A stretch of DNA of 64,000 nucleotides from Zanthoxylum bungeanum (taxonomy: Eukaryota; Streptophyta; Magnoliopsida; Sapindales; Rutaceae), in assembly GCA_019454045.1 (NCBI GenBank), contig SKCR01031823.1:62001-126000 (forward strand), read 5' to 3'. The notes beneath the pieces were generated by a model. It had not been told where the DNA came from. It searched no databases and worked only from the letters and a program-made list of their open reading frames with translations. Both the position numbers and the translations under genes were made by a program. Position 1 is the first letter of the stretch. Every line of letters starts with the position of its first letter. Below, piece by piece: positions 1 through 11,608 of the stretch.

Positions 1-1442
1 AAATCACCACAGCCTGCCAAGCTGTCTTTTTCATGTCATAAGAACCGGTGGATACCAAAGAAGAAACCAGATGAAATTACCCGGTTCATTACGTTTAAGC
101 CACCATGACCATTTGGGTGGTTGCGTCTGGCTGAAGACGTTAAACTTAGCGCTAGCGGGGAGGCAACCCTTGCATTTATTTCATTATTATTTTCTTTATT
201 TTTAATTATTATTTTATTGTGTGCTATTTATTAATTTGCATGTTATTATGCAGGTAGCACGAGACACACAAAGCCCGCGCAACCAAATTCTAACCAGCAA
301 GAGCCTGATAAACTCCATGCACGGTAGTGTTGTTCCTTACTCTTGTTCTTTAATTTTTTATCTTACATTGAGGACAATGTAAGTTTTAAGTTTGGGGGTG
401 TGTGCATGCTGTTTAATTGCTATTTAGTTGTTTAAGTTTGAAAAAAAAAATTTGTTTTAGTCTTTGATAGTAAAGCATAAATCCTGTGATAATATTGTTT
501 GTTTATGGGTGAAATTTTAGAAATGATAAGTGCCCGATTTACTTTTATATGATGCCTTGAATAACTTATCTATGTTAGACTCGTAAGCACTTAATAATAG
601 GTTTCTAACAGTAAGAACTTAAGTAGTTGACAAGGTGACTAGTTGAAGAAATTGCATGTCGATGAATGACCGTTTGCTTAGATATCTATCTTGATTTGCT
701 AGTGTTATGAAGTATAGTATAGCTAAAAAGAAAAATGTCTCTAAAGAAAGAAAATAAACCACCTATAACCGATAAGCGTGAAGCTACCCATGGGCGAGTA
801 TTAGGACCACCATGAGGAGAATTGCTACCTTAAAGGGTAGGTGAGTTAAAAAAAATGGTGCAAAATGAGAAAAGCAAAAAGAGACAAGAAAAGAAAAGAA
901 AAATTATATCCTACTGAGCACGAAATAAAGCAATTACAGAGCATAATTGAGATATCTAGGTTGGTTTGACCCATCGATTCCAATTTTTAAACAAAATCAT
1001 TAAGTTGGCTTACTTAGGATCAAAGCTGTGACCGAACCTCTACACACACACACTGTGAGTCTGGCTTAGATGATTTACTAAAGAATTTGGATTCGAGTTA
1101 CAATTGTGTACTTTGAAGTTTCTCTAATTTCATTTATAAGCTTTCTTTGAGGAAAATTTTATGTGCAACTATCGGGACTATCTTTTCTTATTTTTTTTAT
1201 ATTTTTTTACATGATTGTGTGTGAATGACGTTTGTGGGTGTCGTCGCTGTAAGCCCTTACGAGACTATAACTCGTCCACTAGGGCCGCATGGGGTTTAAA
1301 GGCTTGTTGCATACGCTAAATGCAATCGTGAACCCTACGAAAGTGGCTTAGTTAGTTTAGTAATTTTTTATTTGTTAATTTGAATTTAGTTTTTATTTTA
1401 TCTTTTACTCGGGACTAGCAAAACCTTAAGTTTGGGGGTGTT
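1..1442 (+). mobile_element. Athila-1 internal 3' region (non-coding, after pol)
   Basis: This is the last internal part of a plus-strand Athila-like Ty3/gypsy element whose gag-pol lies upstream of the window. Positions 122-173 carry a block ending in GGGAGGCAACCC that is also found just after the integrase remnant of Athila-3 (42444-42495). A pyrimidine-rich stretch ending in CAG at 251-253 looks like a 3' splice site, but no env-like reading frame follows it. The rest is untranslated: a short palindrome and a PPT-like copy (366-401), a block shared with Nona-1 (about 480-1160), and a block shared with Athila-3 (1230-1352). The assignment to Athila rests on these shared blocks and the LTR that follows. 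Confidence 0.8.
1428..1441 (+). other. Athila-1 polypurine tract
   Basis: AAGTTTGGGGGTGT lies directly before the TGATAAG start of the 3' LTR, where plus-strand DNA synthesis would be primed. An exact second copy is at 388-401, about 1 kb upstream. Confidence 0.8.
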
Positions 1443-1873
1443 TGATAAGTGTGGTTTATACCCACTTATTCCGACATCCTTAGCCTATTATTTTGTTATG
1501 TTTCAAGCCATTTAATGTATTTTGTAGTATCTTTTATGTCTTATTTGTAGGAAGCATTAGAACATCGATAATGGAGCAACTACGTGTGTTTCATGACCTA
1601 TTGGGAGCATCAGACTCAAGAAGCAGTAAAAACCAGCATCAGCTGCGCACTGAAATTAAAAAGGCTATAACTTTTGATCTAGAAAGAGTTACGAGACCCA
1701 TAATATATCGATTTGTATCTACTCGAGGAAATCTAGTCATTTACATACATTTTACAGGTAGTTGGGCGCCGAAGAGCACACTGTTCAGTGCCGTAGCGCC
1801 CCCTGCGGAAGAAAACCTGCGCAAGCCAGGAAAGTGATTTTTAGGGTTTTCAACATGTATTATGACTCCCAGG
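1443..1873 (+). mobile_element. Athila-1 3' LTR, left fragment
   Basis: The LTR starts TGATAAGTG right after the purine tract. It is related to the Athila-2 LTR at about 30144-31345 (minus strand): both start TGATAAGTG, share the GGAAGCA and ATGGAGCAA neighbourhood, have a GC-rich TTGGGCGCC segment, and then a TGTATTATGACTCC-type stretch before the TATA box. It is broken at 1873 by Ogre-1 and resumes at 25108. Removing Ogre-1 restores a continuous U3 with TATA at 25114. Confidence 0.85.
1869..1873. repeat. Ogre-1 target site duplication, left
   Basis: CCAGG stands immediately left of the Ogre-1 LTR terminus TGTGGG and is repeated at 25103-25107. The perfect 5-bp match proves that Ogre-1 inserted into the Athila-1 LTR. 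Confidence 0.95.
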
Positions 1874-2699
1874 TGTGGGAACACAAACTGGGCGATGCAT
1901 GCTGTCCCGGGCTCGCGGCTCGGTTGGGAGTACGGAGAAGCCCACGGGGGACTAAACTGGAGAATAATGGAGTCGCCACCCGGTGTGAACCGGGACAAAG
2001 ATTTAAGGCCGCACTCACCCCTCGCAAGGGAAGACCTCAAACCGTTGGGTTCGGAATGGTCCCTTACTTATGCCACTTGTAATAAAATGATTTGTGCAAT
2101 AATCTTACCAAGCCTAAGCAACATATTTCCAAGAATAATTTACTCATAAGTTTGCATGCATAGGTACAAAGCTCATATCTAAGTTTACATATAACACATG
2201 TTTCATGTTTGCATACAACCTATTTGTATATAATCTATGTCTGAATTCATGCATAAAGACATATTGACATACGGAAGACATACAAAATCACATTGGTAGG
2301 CACAGAAGCGCAAACACATAGCGTTCATACAAGCATGCATATTAGGGAAAGACACTTAAGCGCATAATAGAAATAGATAACTAAAGAGGTAATACAAATG
2401 CATAAGGTAAAAAGAGATAACTATATGCTAAGATAGACATGTTACGATGTGATACAGGAGGACCTGTTTACCGTGGCCGTTCGTGCGGCGTTCGTATACG
2501 CGTTCGAACGGTAAACAGAAGGTTCGCGTTCGTATAGCGTTTGATAACGCGTTCGAACGGGACTAGACAGAAAACATGCATTCGTGTGGCGTTCTGAAAT
2601 GCGTTCGAACGGGGTTACAGCAACGACCTCTAAAATGTAGTAAACAACATGACACATACATGAACGGATGAATATATGACATCTAATAAATAATAACGG

Positions 2700-3325
2700 G
2701 CTAAAAGCGCGGCAAAGCATCGTGGTAAAGGATTTTAACCTCTCAAAATATAGGACCTTTAATCGCACTTACTAAGCCTATGCGCAATCAACACAACACA
2801 TATATAAAAAGTAAAGACAATGATATCGGACTTCGTATTCCCGATTGAACACATCTTACATTCAACCGAATATACATCAATCGGCGGGGTGAAGCATCGT
2901 GGTAAAGGGTTTTAACCCCTCAAAATAGGGGACCTTTAATCCAACTTACTAAGCCCATGCGCTCGATCACATCATGCATATAAAAATAAAGACAATAATA
3001 TTGGCTTCGTATATCCGATTGAATACATCTTACATTCAACCGAATATACGTCAATCGGCGCGGCAAAACATCGTGGTAAAGGATTTTAACCCCTCAAAAT
3101 AGGGAACCTTTAATCCAACTTACTAAGCTCATGCGCTCGATCACATCATACATATAAATAACAAAGACAATAATATCGGACTTCGTATACTCGATTGAAC
3201 ACATCTTACATTAAACCGAATATACATCAATCAGCGCGACAAAACATCGTGGTAAAGGATTTTAACCCCTCAAAATAGGGGACCTTTAATCCAACTTACT
3301 AAGCCCATGTGCTCGATCACGTCAT
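2700..3325. repeat. Four-unit ~175-bp tandem repeat in the Ogre-1 3' LTR
   Basis: The segment containing CATCGTGGTAAAGG recurs at 2719, 2895, 3069 and 3245, a period of 174-176 bp, each followed by a CTCAAAATAGGGGACCTTTAA-like core. The same four units are in the other LTR (22850-23475), so the amplification predates insertion. Confidence 0.9.
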
Positions 3326-4297
3326 TACATAAACAAATAACATGCGGAATTTAAATGACGAATAATAAATAAATCAAAGCAACATAAAACAAAAAAATGT
3401 GCTGTTTACTCAAGCGGTACGTGGAGTTGTATCCCGAGTACATATCATACTACCGTCCATTCGAAATCGCCTATGAAATTTATGTCCGGGTTTCCATCCG
3501 ATATACCACGAGTGTTGACACATCTTTCATTCTATTCCAAGGCCACAACATACAATATTTCGTAATGCATGCATATTTATCTACTCAAGGGCCACAACAT
3601 TCATTTTAACATAATAATCATGTGAACAGTACTCAATAAATAATAAAAATAAAACTGAAAACGAGTGTGAAAAATACCCTCAGGTCTAACCTTTTTTGCC
3701 GACTTTCGGACTTGCGTTTCACGGAGATCGGAAGGGTTAAAGCTCCTCAACTTCTCTGGTTCACTGGTTTAGCATCTTAGCTCACTGTTTTGCTATTTTG
3801 CTTGTTGTTTGACCTCTGTTTTGCTGCTGTTTGACCTCCGTTTTGCTGTTGTTTCCTCTGTATTTTCTGCTTACTGTTTCAGGTCTTCAAAGCTACTATT
3901 GTTTTTGTGTTTTTTAGGGGTTTTAGGTGTAGTTTTTTCTGATTATCTTAAGGATTAAAAGTGCAGTTTTTTGTTACTGGTTTAGGTGATTTAGGGGGGT
4001 GTTTTAAGGTGTTTTTGCTGCTGTTTGGGCGTGTACAACAGTGCAGTTTGGGCTTGTGAAACAATGCAGTTTTGGTGTAAATTTTGGTGATGCAACTGCT
4101 GTTTTTGGGGGAATTTTCGGTGATGTTTGGTGGGTGTATGGGGCTGGTTTTCAGTGGTGATTAGGGGCTGTTTTGATAGTTGTAGGGGCTGTGATATTTT
4201 CGGCAATGGAGGGAGGAGATGAAGAGAAATGTTTGCTATTTTTTCTTGTGATTTACGTGTGAGTTGTCCAGGGGGTGCATGTCTTGGTTAGGGGTTG

Positions 4298-4306
4298 TTT
4301 ATATAG
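4298..4306 (-). promoter_or_regulatory. TATA box in the Ogre-1 3' LTR
   Basis: The minus strand reads CTATATAAA. The equivalent site in the 5' LTR is 24413-24421. By position it is the U3 promoter; the transcription start would lie roughly 30 bp further along the minus strand. Confidence 0.6.
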
Positions 4307-4975
4307 AGAAGGGCTAGGGCTTCTTCTTATCTCACAAGGAAGGGATTTTGGCATTAAAGAGATGATTTGATTTGGTGTTAGACAAGGAAAGCAAGGGATT
4401 TGATGGGGGACAAATTTTGGTGAATTAGGAAGGTTGAATATTTGATTTGCTTGGTTTAGGAATACAATATTTTAATTGGTTAGGTTTGATTTTAATTAGG
4501 CATAACATCTCTTTAATTTAGTATATAATATTTTGGATTAGGAAGTTACAATATTTTAATTTGGTATAATTATATTTTATGTTTTATTTAATTTGGTAAA
4601 TGGTTTATTATTTTATTTAATTCAATTACATTATCTAATTAGTATTTGATTTAATTTGGATGTAAATTAGGGTGATATGGGCGTGTGGGCCTAGTTGTGG
4701 TGTGGGCTTGGTTTGGCTTGGTGTGTGGTGGCTTGGTCAGTGGGTTAAGTGTGTATGGGCTAGATTAAAAGGGTTTTGGGTTTTTTTTTTATGCCAAGGG
4801 TGCTCTAAAAGGAGGTCTAGCAAGTGAGCTTGACGCTAAACAAGTGAATAAAAAATATAATGAAATACCAACTCCCTTCCGACGACCGCTTCCCGCAACT
4901 TCCATGACTAAAAAAAGTAGTGCCTCCAACTGAGACTCATCATCGGGTATCACATGTAAAAATGCAATGCCTACA

Positions 4976-4989
4976 GTCGCCCCCACTTT
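4976..4989 (-). other. Ogre-1 polypurine tract
   Basis: The minus strand reads AAAGTGGGGGCGAC directly before the 3' LTR start. Nona-1 has the same sequence before its own 3' LTR (16544-16557). Confidence 0.85.
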
Positions 4990-5049
4990 GATGGGACTTG
5001 TGCAGTGTGTGACTTTGAACAATCCTATCAAATTTATGCAATGCATTTT

Positions 5050-5580
5050 TACTTACCTGGCTCGCCAGCTGCCACCTGACTTGCCTGCTGCTCCGCTAAC
5101 TGATGACGCAGTGGACCTCGATCCTGGGACGCATCCCCATAGCTACAACCGACAATGGGGGCCTCGACCCTGGGACGCATCCCAATACCGCTGACACCAA
5201 CGAGGGCTTCACCCTCGAACCGATGATGTAGTGGGCCCTCAACCCTGGGACGCATCCCAGAACTACAATTGATGATGCAGTGGGCCCTCGACCCTGGGAC
5301 GCATCCCGGAACTACAACTGACAACAGGGGCACCTCGACCTTGGGACGCATCCCAAAACTACTGATGATGTGGGCCTCGCCCTCAAGCTGATATGGGCCT
5401 CGCCCCCAAGTTGTCATGATGTGGGGCCTCGCCCCCAAGCTGACCTGATGTGGGGCCTCACCCCCAAGCTGATATGGGCATCGCCCCCAGCTGATATGGG
5501 CCTCACCCCCAAGCTGACCTGATGTGGGGTCTCACCCCCAAGCTGATATGGCCTCACCCCTTGGGACTCATCCCCAAAAC
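5050..5580. repeat. Ogre-1 3' UTR tandem repeats
   Basis: The segment has imperfect repeats of about 25-65 bp built on CTGGGACGCATCCC, CCTCGACC and GGCCTCGCCCCCAAGCTGA motifs. They are much more GC-rich than the surroundings. Reverse-complemented they match the unit type of the Nona-1 array (13590-16490), so the two elements share this 3' region. No gene is present; open frames here arise from repetition. Confidence 0.85.
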
Positions 5581-5695
5581 TGAAATTGCGATGATGCTGC
5601 TTGAATGATTTTACATGTATGCATGAATGATTTTCTTATTCCGTTAGGTTAGGTCTTCTGCCAATTCCCGTGGTGACTGCTCGGTCTTCTCTCCC

Positions 5696-6880
5696 TTAGG
5701 CAAAGTACTGCTTCAATCTGTCTACGTTGATCGGCTCGGTGAACTCGTTTCCTTCCAAGTCTGATAGCCTTCATGCTCTATTTCCCATTACTTTCTGCAC
5801 TATGTAAGGTCATTCCCAGTTAGGTCTGAACTTTCCTCTTGGATCTGTCGTCGACGGCCTTGATTGCTTAAGTACCAAATCACCCTTTCTGATCTTGGTG
5901 GGGCGTACTTTCTTGTTGAATGCTCGGGCTAATCTCTTCTGATACAACTGCATGTGATACAAAGACTTCGTTCTCTTCTCATCCAGCAGTGCTAACTGAT
6001 CAAACCTCTGTGCGGCCCATTCTTATTCCGGTAATTCTGCCTCTGCTAATACCCTCATAGACTATATTTCCACATCTACTGGCAATACTGCTTCCATTCC
6101 ATAGACCAAAGAATAAGGTGTGGCTCAAGTTGCTGTTCTCACAGATGTTCTGTACCCCGACAAGGCGTACGGTAATTTCTCAGCCCAATCTCTGCAGTTC
6201 TCTGTTATCTTGGCTAAAATCGTCTTTATAGTCTTGTTGGCTACCTCAACTGCCTCATTTGCCTGCGGCCTGTACGGTGATGACTTGTGGTGGCCTATCC
6301 CATACCTCTGTAACATTGCCTTCGTCTCTCCTTGAAACTGAACTCCGTTGTCTGTCACTACATGATGCGGCATACCATACCGACAAATGAGGTTCCGAGC
6401 TATAAACTTTGCCGTCTGTTTTGTTGTAACATTACGGAATGACTCAGCTTCCACCCACTTCGAGAAGTAGTCCACCGCCACTATTATGAAGTGATGCCCA
6501 TCTGTCGCATTCGGTCGAATCTCTCCAATCATATCAATTCCCCATGCTGAAAAAGGCCACGGCTCTGACAACCCGTGCAACTCTGTGTGCGGCAAGTGAT
6601 TCAAATTACCGTGTGCTTGACAATCATAACAGTGTTTTACCATCTTCGCGCAGTCTGTTTCCATGGTTGACCAATAAAAACCTTGTCTCACTATCTTGCG
6701 GGACAGATTCAACCCGTTCATGTGCGGACCACATACCCCGGCGTGTACTTCTTCCATTACATGCTGAGCTTCTTCTTTTCTCAAACACTTCAACTGAATA
6801 CCATTTGCTTGCCTCTTGTACAGTTCCCCTTTCAAAATCACATACTGGGAAGCTAACTTCTGAATGGCTATTCTGTCTTT
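5696..6880 (-). pseudogene. Ogre-1 integrase (broken)
   Basis: This is the C-terminal third of pol, in the same frame as RNase H and RT. Integrase would insert the cDNA into chromosomes. From the N side it shows an HHCC-type zinc finger (H and C residues around HAGVCGPH and CYDCQAHG). The DDE core follows: D in GIDMIGEI, D in VTDNGVQFQG, E in ANEAVEVANK. The C-terminal chromatin-facing part contains YGMEAVLPVDVEI, GKFRPNWE and NVDRLKQYF. In-frame stops at 6125, 6062, 6023, 5810 and 5771, plus the one at 6881, make it non-functional. The natural end is the TAA at 5696-5698. The start here is a domain boundary, since the protein would be cut from a polyprotein. Confidence 0.93.
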
Positions 6881-6883
6881 TCA

Positions 6884-7525
6884 GCCTGCCCCTTCCGGGA
6901 GTTCACCATGTTCCAGATACCTCTGAATGTCATAATACCAAGGTTTACCGTCGTCGACCTCAACTTCCAGAATTCTTTCTATCTCATAAACAGGTATGCT
7001 TGATGTTGTCAGTATCAATGGTCGCATCACTAACTTTTCTGGATTTTCCCAAGTTGCTGCAAGTGTAGCCAATGCATCTGCCATCTGATTCTCTTCTCTC
7101 GGTAAGTGCTGAAACTTACACTCGGGGATAACCTGTGCCAACTTTCTGAGGTAAAAAAGGTAAGGTTTCAACCGTTCTTCTTTCAATTCCCATTCTCCTC
7201 GCACCTGCTGGACTACCAACATATAATCTCCGCAGACTTCCACACTCCCGACCTTCAAGGCTATCAATGCTGTCAAACCAAAAGCACATGTTTCATACTC
7301 GGCCATGTTGTTAGTCACTCTGAATGTCAACCTCTTGGCCAAAGGCAAAGTCTCTTCCTCGGGGGTCACTATCACGATCCCAATTCTGGCTCCCTTGTAA
7401 TTCACTGCTCCGTCAAAATACATCTTCCATCTCTGAACTGTTATTGCTTGGATCTCTTCATCTGGAAATTCAAACTTATACTGATCACCCTCAACAGGTT
7501 GCAATGCCAGAAACTCTGCTACTGC
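6884..7525 (-). pseudogene. Ogre-1 RNase H domain (broken by stops)
   Basis: RNase H removes the RNA strand during reverse transcription. The open segment reads WKMYFDGAVN (first acidic residue), NNMAEYETCAFGL (second, in the helix carrying E) and VEVCGDYMLVVQQV (third D), the usual order in Ty3/gypsy. It lies in the same frame as RT upstream and integrase downstream. It is cut off from RT by a TGA at 7526-7528 and from integrase by a TGA at 6881-6883. Both probably arose from arginine CGA codons by C-to-T change, because the neighbouring residues are well conserved. There is no sign of a separate gene. Confidence 0.92.
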
Positions 7526-9470
7526 TCACCCTTTGATCACTTTGGTGGTGAGATACTCAATGTCGAACTCTGTCAGCAATACTAACCATCTGCCCAATTT
7601 TCCCACTAGTGAAGTCACTGAATGAAGATATTTCAGAGGATTCTCCTTTGCCGCTACCTGGATCCTGTAAGACTGGAAATAATGTCGCAACTTTATGGAA
7701 GCCCATACTACGGCAAGACAGATCTTCTCTACTTCTTGATACCGAGCCTTATACGTAAGCATCTTCTTACTCAGATAATAGACTGCATGTTCTACCCCTA
7801 TCTCATCTGCCTGTACCATCATTGCCCCCAGTGCTTCTGATTCTACAGCCAAATACAATATCAAAGGTCTGCCCGGTCTCAGAGGTTTCAATACAAGAGG
7901 CTTTACCAAGTACTCTCTGATTTTTTCGAAGGCTATCTGACACTGTTCATTCCATCTCAATGGCTGATCTTTTCTCAACAGTTTGAAGATAGGCTCACAT
8001 ACTGATGTCAACTTGGCGATGAACCGACTGATGTACTGAATCTTCCTCATGAATGCTTTGACTTCTTTCTCAGTCTTTGGTGCTCGTATTTCTGTGATTG
8101 CTTTGATCTTTTCAGAGTCTACCTCTATTCCTCCCATTCCCACTGTATGTCCCAGCAATTTTCCTGATGTCACCCCAAACACACATTTCTTGGGATTAAG
8201 CCGCAGGTTGTATTTGTCAACTCTCTGAAGGAACCTTTCCAGTGCTTCAATATGTCCAACTCTTGTCTCCGATTTCACCATCATGTCATCCACATACACT
8301 TCAATCTCTTTGTGCATCAAGTCGTGGAATAGTGTAGTGGCCATCCGTTGATAAGTAGCCCCCGCATTCTTGAGCCCAAATGGCATCACCTTGTAATAAT
8401 AAGTACCCCACTCGGTAACAAAAGCAGTCTTGTGCTTATCTTCCTCAGCCATAAGGACCTGATTGTAACCTGAAAACCCATCTGCAAATGAATACATAGC
8501 AGATAAAGCCGCACTATCAACCTGAACATCTATATGCGGCAGAGGAAAATCATCTTTCGGACAAGCCTTGTTGAGATCTCTGTAGTCCACAAACATTCTG
8601 ACCTTCCCGTCTTTCTTTGGCATCGGCACTATATTAGCCAACCACTCAGGATACTTTACTACTTCCAGGAACCCCACATCAATTTGTTTCTTAACTTCCT
8701 CTTTGAATTTCTCAGCCCATTCTGGTCTCATCCGTCGAAGTTTCTGTTTTACTGGCCTAATATTCGGATAAGTTGGTATTGTGTGATGGGCAATGTTTCT
8801 GTCTACCCCAAGCATGTCCTCATAGGACCAAGCAAACACTTTGGCATATCTGATCAATAATTCTTTTAATTTATCTCTTTCTTCAGAGGTAACTTCACTT
8901 GCAATCAGAATTTCCTTGGGGTTCTCAAGTGTACCCAAGTTAAATGCAGTAGTTCTAGCCGAACTGATATCAAATATGCTTGATTCGTGCAGGGTGAATG
9001 GAAATGACTCAGGCAAGTAAGCAAAAGAAATGTCTTTATTATTGGATAATACGGAAGTGCATTCAAACAAATCAGTAAGGTAAATGTGTTCATCATCTAT
9101 AGACACTTCTTCCTCTGCAACCAGGTTTTCCTCAGGCTTTTTGTCCTCTCCCAGAGTCAGGCTCTCCAACTTCATCAATTCTTCTTCCCAATTCTCTGCT
9201 TCCACAGCTTCTTTAGTCAGCGGTTTCTCACCCAAAAAATCCTGGAAGATCTCAAATCCAGGCACCACAATCCCATTAACTTCCACAGGTTCAGGCTCTC
9301 CTTGATACCCTGAAGCTTTCACAAAACATTCCAACAGTTTTAGGCCATTTTTTCTTGACCTTCGGCTTTTCTTCATCAGATGTGTATCTCAAACCCTTCC
9401 GAGTAGTCTGTCCTCTGAAATCTGGCAATTTTGAACCTTCACCCGGCTCAAACTTCATTTTTTTCATGAT
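7526..9470 (-). pseudogene. Ogre-1 reverse transcriptase, with protease-RT linker
   Basis: This is the longest open segment of the window, 616 codons from 9376, preceded in frame by further coding up to the Nona-1 junction at 9471. About 215 residues of acidic linker come first. The RT then shows MPKKDGKVRMFVDYRDLNKA, FADGFSGYNQ, VMPFGLKNAGATYQRM and the catalytic YVDD (EVYVDDMMV). The connection region follows with WNEQCQIAFEKI and LILYLAVESEALGAMM. It copies genomic RNA to cDNA. It is labelled a pseudogene because the polyprotein is interrupted by Nona-1 on one side and by a TGA at 7526 on the other. The domain itself looks intact. Confidence 0.95.
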
Positions 9471-9475
9471 CCTAG
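9471..9475. repeat. Nona-1 target site duplication, left
   Basis: CCTAG immediately precedes the LTR start TGTAGG and is repeated at 18672-18676 after the other LTR end. It marks the exact insertion point inside Ogre-1 pol, between protease and RT. Confidence 0.95.
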
Positions 9476-11586
9476 TGTAGGCATTGCATTTTTACACATT
9501 AGCCCAATGATGAGTCTCGTATGGAGGCAACTACCTCTTTAGTCATGAAATTCGCGGGAAACGGACGTTGGAAGGGTAAAGTTGGAAATTAGCATTTTGT
9601 CAGATTTAACTCGCTTGTTTCGCTTCGAGTTCGCTTGTTGGACCTCTGTTTTAAAACACACTAAAACCATTAAATCACTATCAAAAAAATTAAAACATTT
9701 AAAACACATCTCACAAATTAAATAATTAAAACATTTAAAACACATCTCACAAATTAAATAATTAAAACAAAATTAAATTAAATTAAAACACATTTCACAA
9801 ATAAATCACCTTCCTAAATTAAATTAAATCTCTTTCCTAAAATACATAAATCACATTCCTAGTTTAATTAAATCACCTACCAATTTAAATAAATCATATC
9901 ATTAACTAAAAAGAATAAATCAAATCACTTCCCTTAATTAAAAGAATTTCCCTATCATATACTAAATTAAAAATATCTCCTAATTAACACACAAATCATA
10001 TTCCTTCTCTAACAAGGTAAACTCACCCCTTTGCCTATAAAAATAACCCTTCTCCACACAATTCAAACCCTGGCAGATTCACACAAGAAACACACATTAA
10101 AGCCCTCATTATTCACGCCACAAACACTTCATGCACAGCCCTATATTCACACCCACACCACCTTCCAACACCAACGCATCTACCTTCCTTCACAGCCGAG
10201 AACTGCCCTGTGAATTTCCCCTTCACGCCTCACGCATAGCCACGCCACACTGCCCCTATATTTGCTAATTCACGCCTGCCTTCACCTACCTCTCATCCTT
10301 CACTTTCCAGCCACGTTCACGCTTCAGTCTCTCTCCACTCACGTCATAAAAGCCACATGCCTACTGCCCATTTACACAGCAAGCATCTCAGCCATAAACC
10401 CTTCATGCCTGCCCCCACCGCTTTGACCAAACAAGCCCATAAAACAGCCAACACTCATCCAATTGATGACGCATTAACGCACACAGTAATGACCAATACA
10501 TAGCCATTAACGCCTATTTTCACTGCACGCAAACAGCCCCACTTCACTGCCAGTAATTGCCGCAAAACACCCTCAAATTGCCGTGAAAACTGTCCCAAAC
10601 ATCACCAAAAATTCTGCCCCTAAAACAGTAGCCCAATACCCCTCCAAACGCGCCAAAACAGTCCCCTAAATTACCAAGAAACAGTAACCATAAAATACAA
10701 CACAAACAGAAGGGAAACGGAGTGAAAATAGTAGCCCAAACAGCAAAACAACGAGAAAATGTGTTAAGTTGGTGAACAAAAAGAGTTGCGGATCATTCAC
10801 CCTTCCAACAGACGTGTAACGCCCTTTCTTGAGACAACAAAAGAGGTTAGACCTGAGGGCACCCTTTTATTTATTATCTTTCGTTTATTTTATTTATTTT
10901 AGAAATATTATCGCATGAGAGTCGTTTGAGGCATGATGTGATTGTTGGATGAGCGGAATATGTGTTCCCTTTTGTGGTATATAGGATGGAAACCCAGACA
11001 TAAATTCTGTAGCCGACTCCGAATGGACGGTAGTGCGGTTTGTACTCGGGATACAACGCCACGTACCACTTAAGAGACACGTATTTCGTCTCATCCAAAC
11101 TTGTATTTGAGCATGTCATAGTTCTAGGCCGTTTATTTTAAGCATGAGTTAATTTAGTCTTGTTATTTAATTTTCAAAGCATGATTATGTTATTTAGGCA
11201 TGTTGTTTCTTCATTCTTTTTGCATGATGTTTCGTTTAGTTTATGTTTATATTTAATTAGTTATTTGTTTACTTTGGTTTAATGGTTCAATATGCTCGTT
11301 GTGTTATATCGCGTGGAGTTATTTGGATGAAAGCATGTTAGATCTAAGTACCCTTGAGCATGAATGTTGAATAAATTCGGTTAGTTTATTGCACAAATCA
11401 TATCATCATAAGTGGCATAAGTAAGGGACCATTCTGAACCCAACGGTTTGAGGTTTTCCCTTACGAGGGGTGAGTCCGGCCTTAAATCTTTGTCCCGGTT
11501 CACACCGGGTGGCGACTCCATGTTATTTCGTACTCCCAACTAGGCCGCGAGCCTAGAACAGTGTCGCCCAGGTTCTGTTGTCTACA
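9476..11586 (+). repeat. Nona-1 5' LTR
   Basis: It begins TGTAGGCATTGC and ends TTGTCTACA. It is nearly identical to 16558-18671 apart from scattered substitutions and short indels. The first ~100 bp and the last ~250 bp resemble the Ogre-1 LTR. The middle is different: AT-rich AATTAAA repeats (about 9690-9990) and then a C-rich transcribed part (10050-10700). Confidence 0.94.
10036..10045 (+). promoter_or_regulatory. TATA box of the Nona-1 5' LTR
   Basis: TATAAAAATA follows a long AT-rich U3 and precedes a C-rich segment with few TATA-like motifs. The same box is in the 3' LTR at 17124-17130. Transcription would start near 10070. Confidence 0.65.
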
Positions 11587-11608
11587 ATCTAGCGACTCCA
11601 CTGGGGAT
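11587..11608 (+). other. Nona-1 primer-binding site
   Basis: The site starts right after the LTR end CTACA. Its core AGCGACTCCACTGGGGAT is the same as in Ogre-1 except for a few bases. The priming tRNA was not determined; Arg-type priming is what I recall for Ogre elements. Confidence 0.75.

Larger units (their letters stand above)
1874..4975 (-). repeat. Ogre-1 3' LTR
   Basis: On the minus strand it begins TGTAGGCATTGC and ends CCCACA. It aligns along its length with 22026-25102. It holds three CGTTCGAACG palindromes (2501, 2550, 2602), a four-unit tandem repeat (2700-3325) and a TATA box on the minus strand at 4298-4306. Related LTRs bound Nona-1. Confidence 0.93.

Noticed and set aside
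254..1220. Possible env-like gene of Athila-1
   Set aside because: The position is right and a splice-site-like CAG precedes it, but no open frame of useful length exists and the sequence matches the non-coding block in Nona-1.
6544..7585. Plus-strand frames of 174 and 159 codons
   Set aside because: Antisense shadows of the well-supported RNase H and integrase remnants of Ogre-1.
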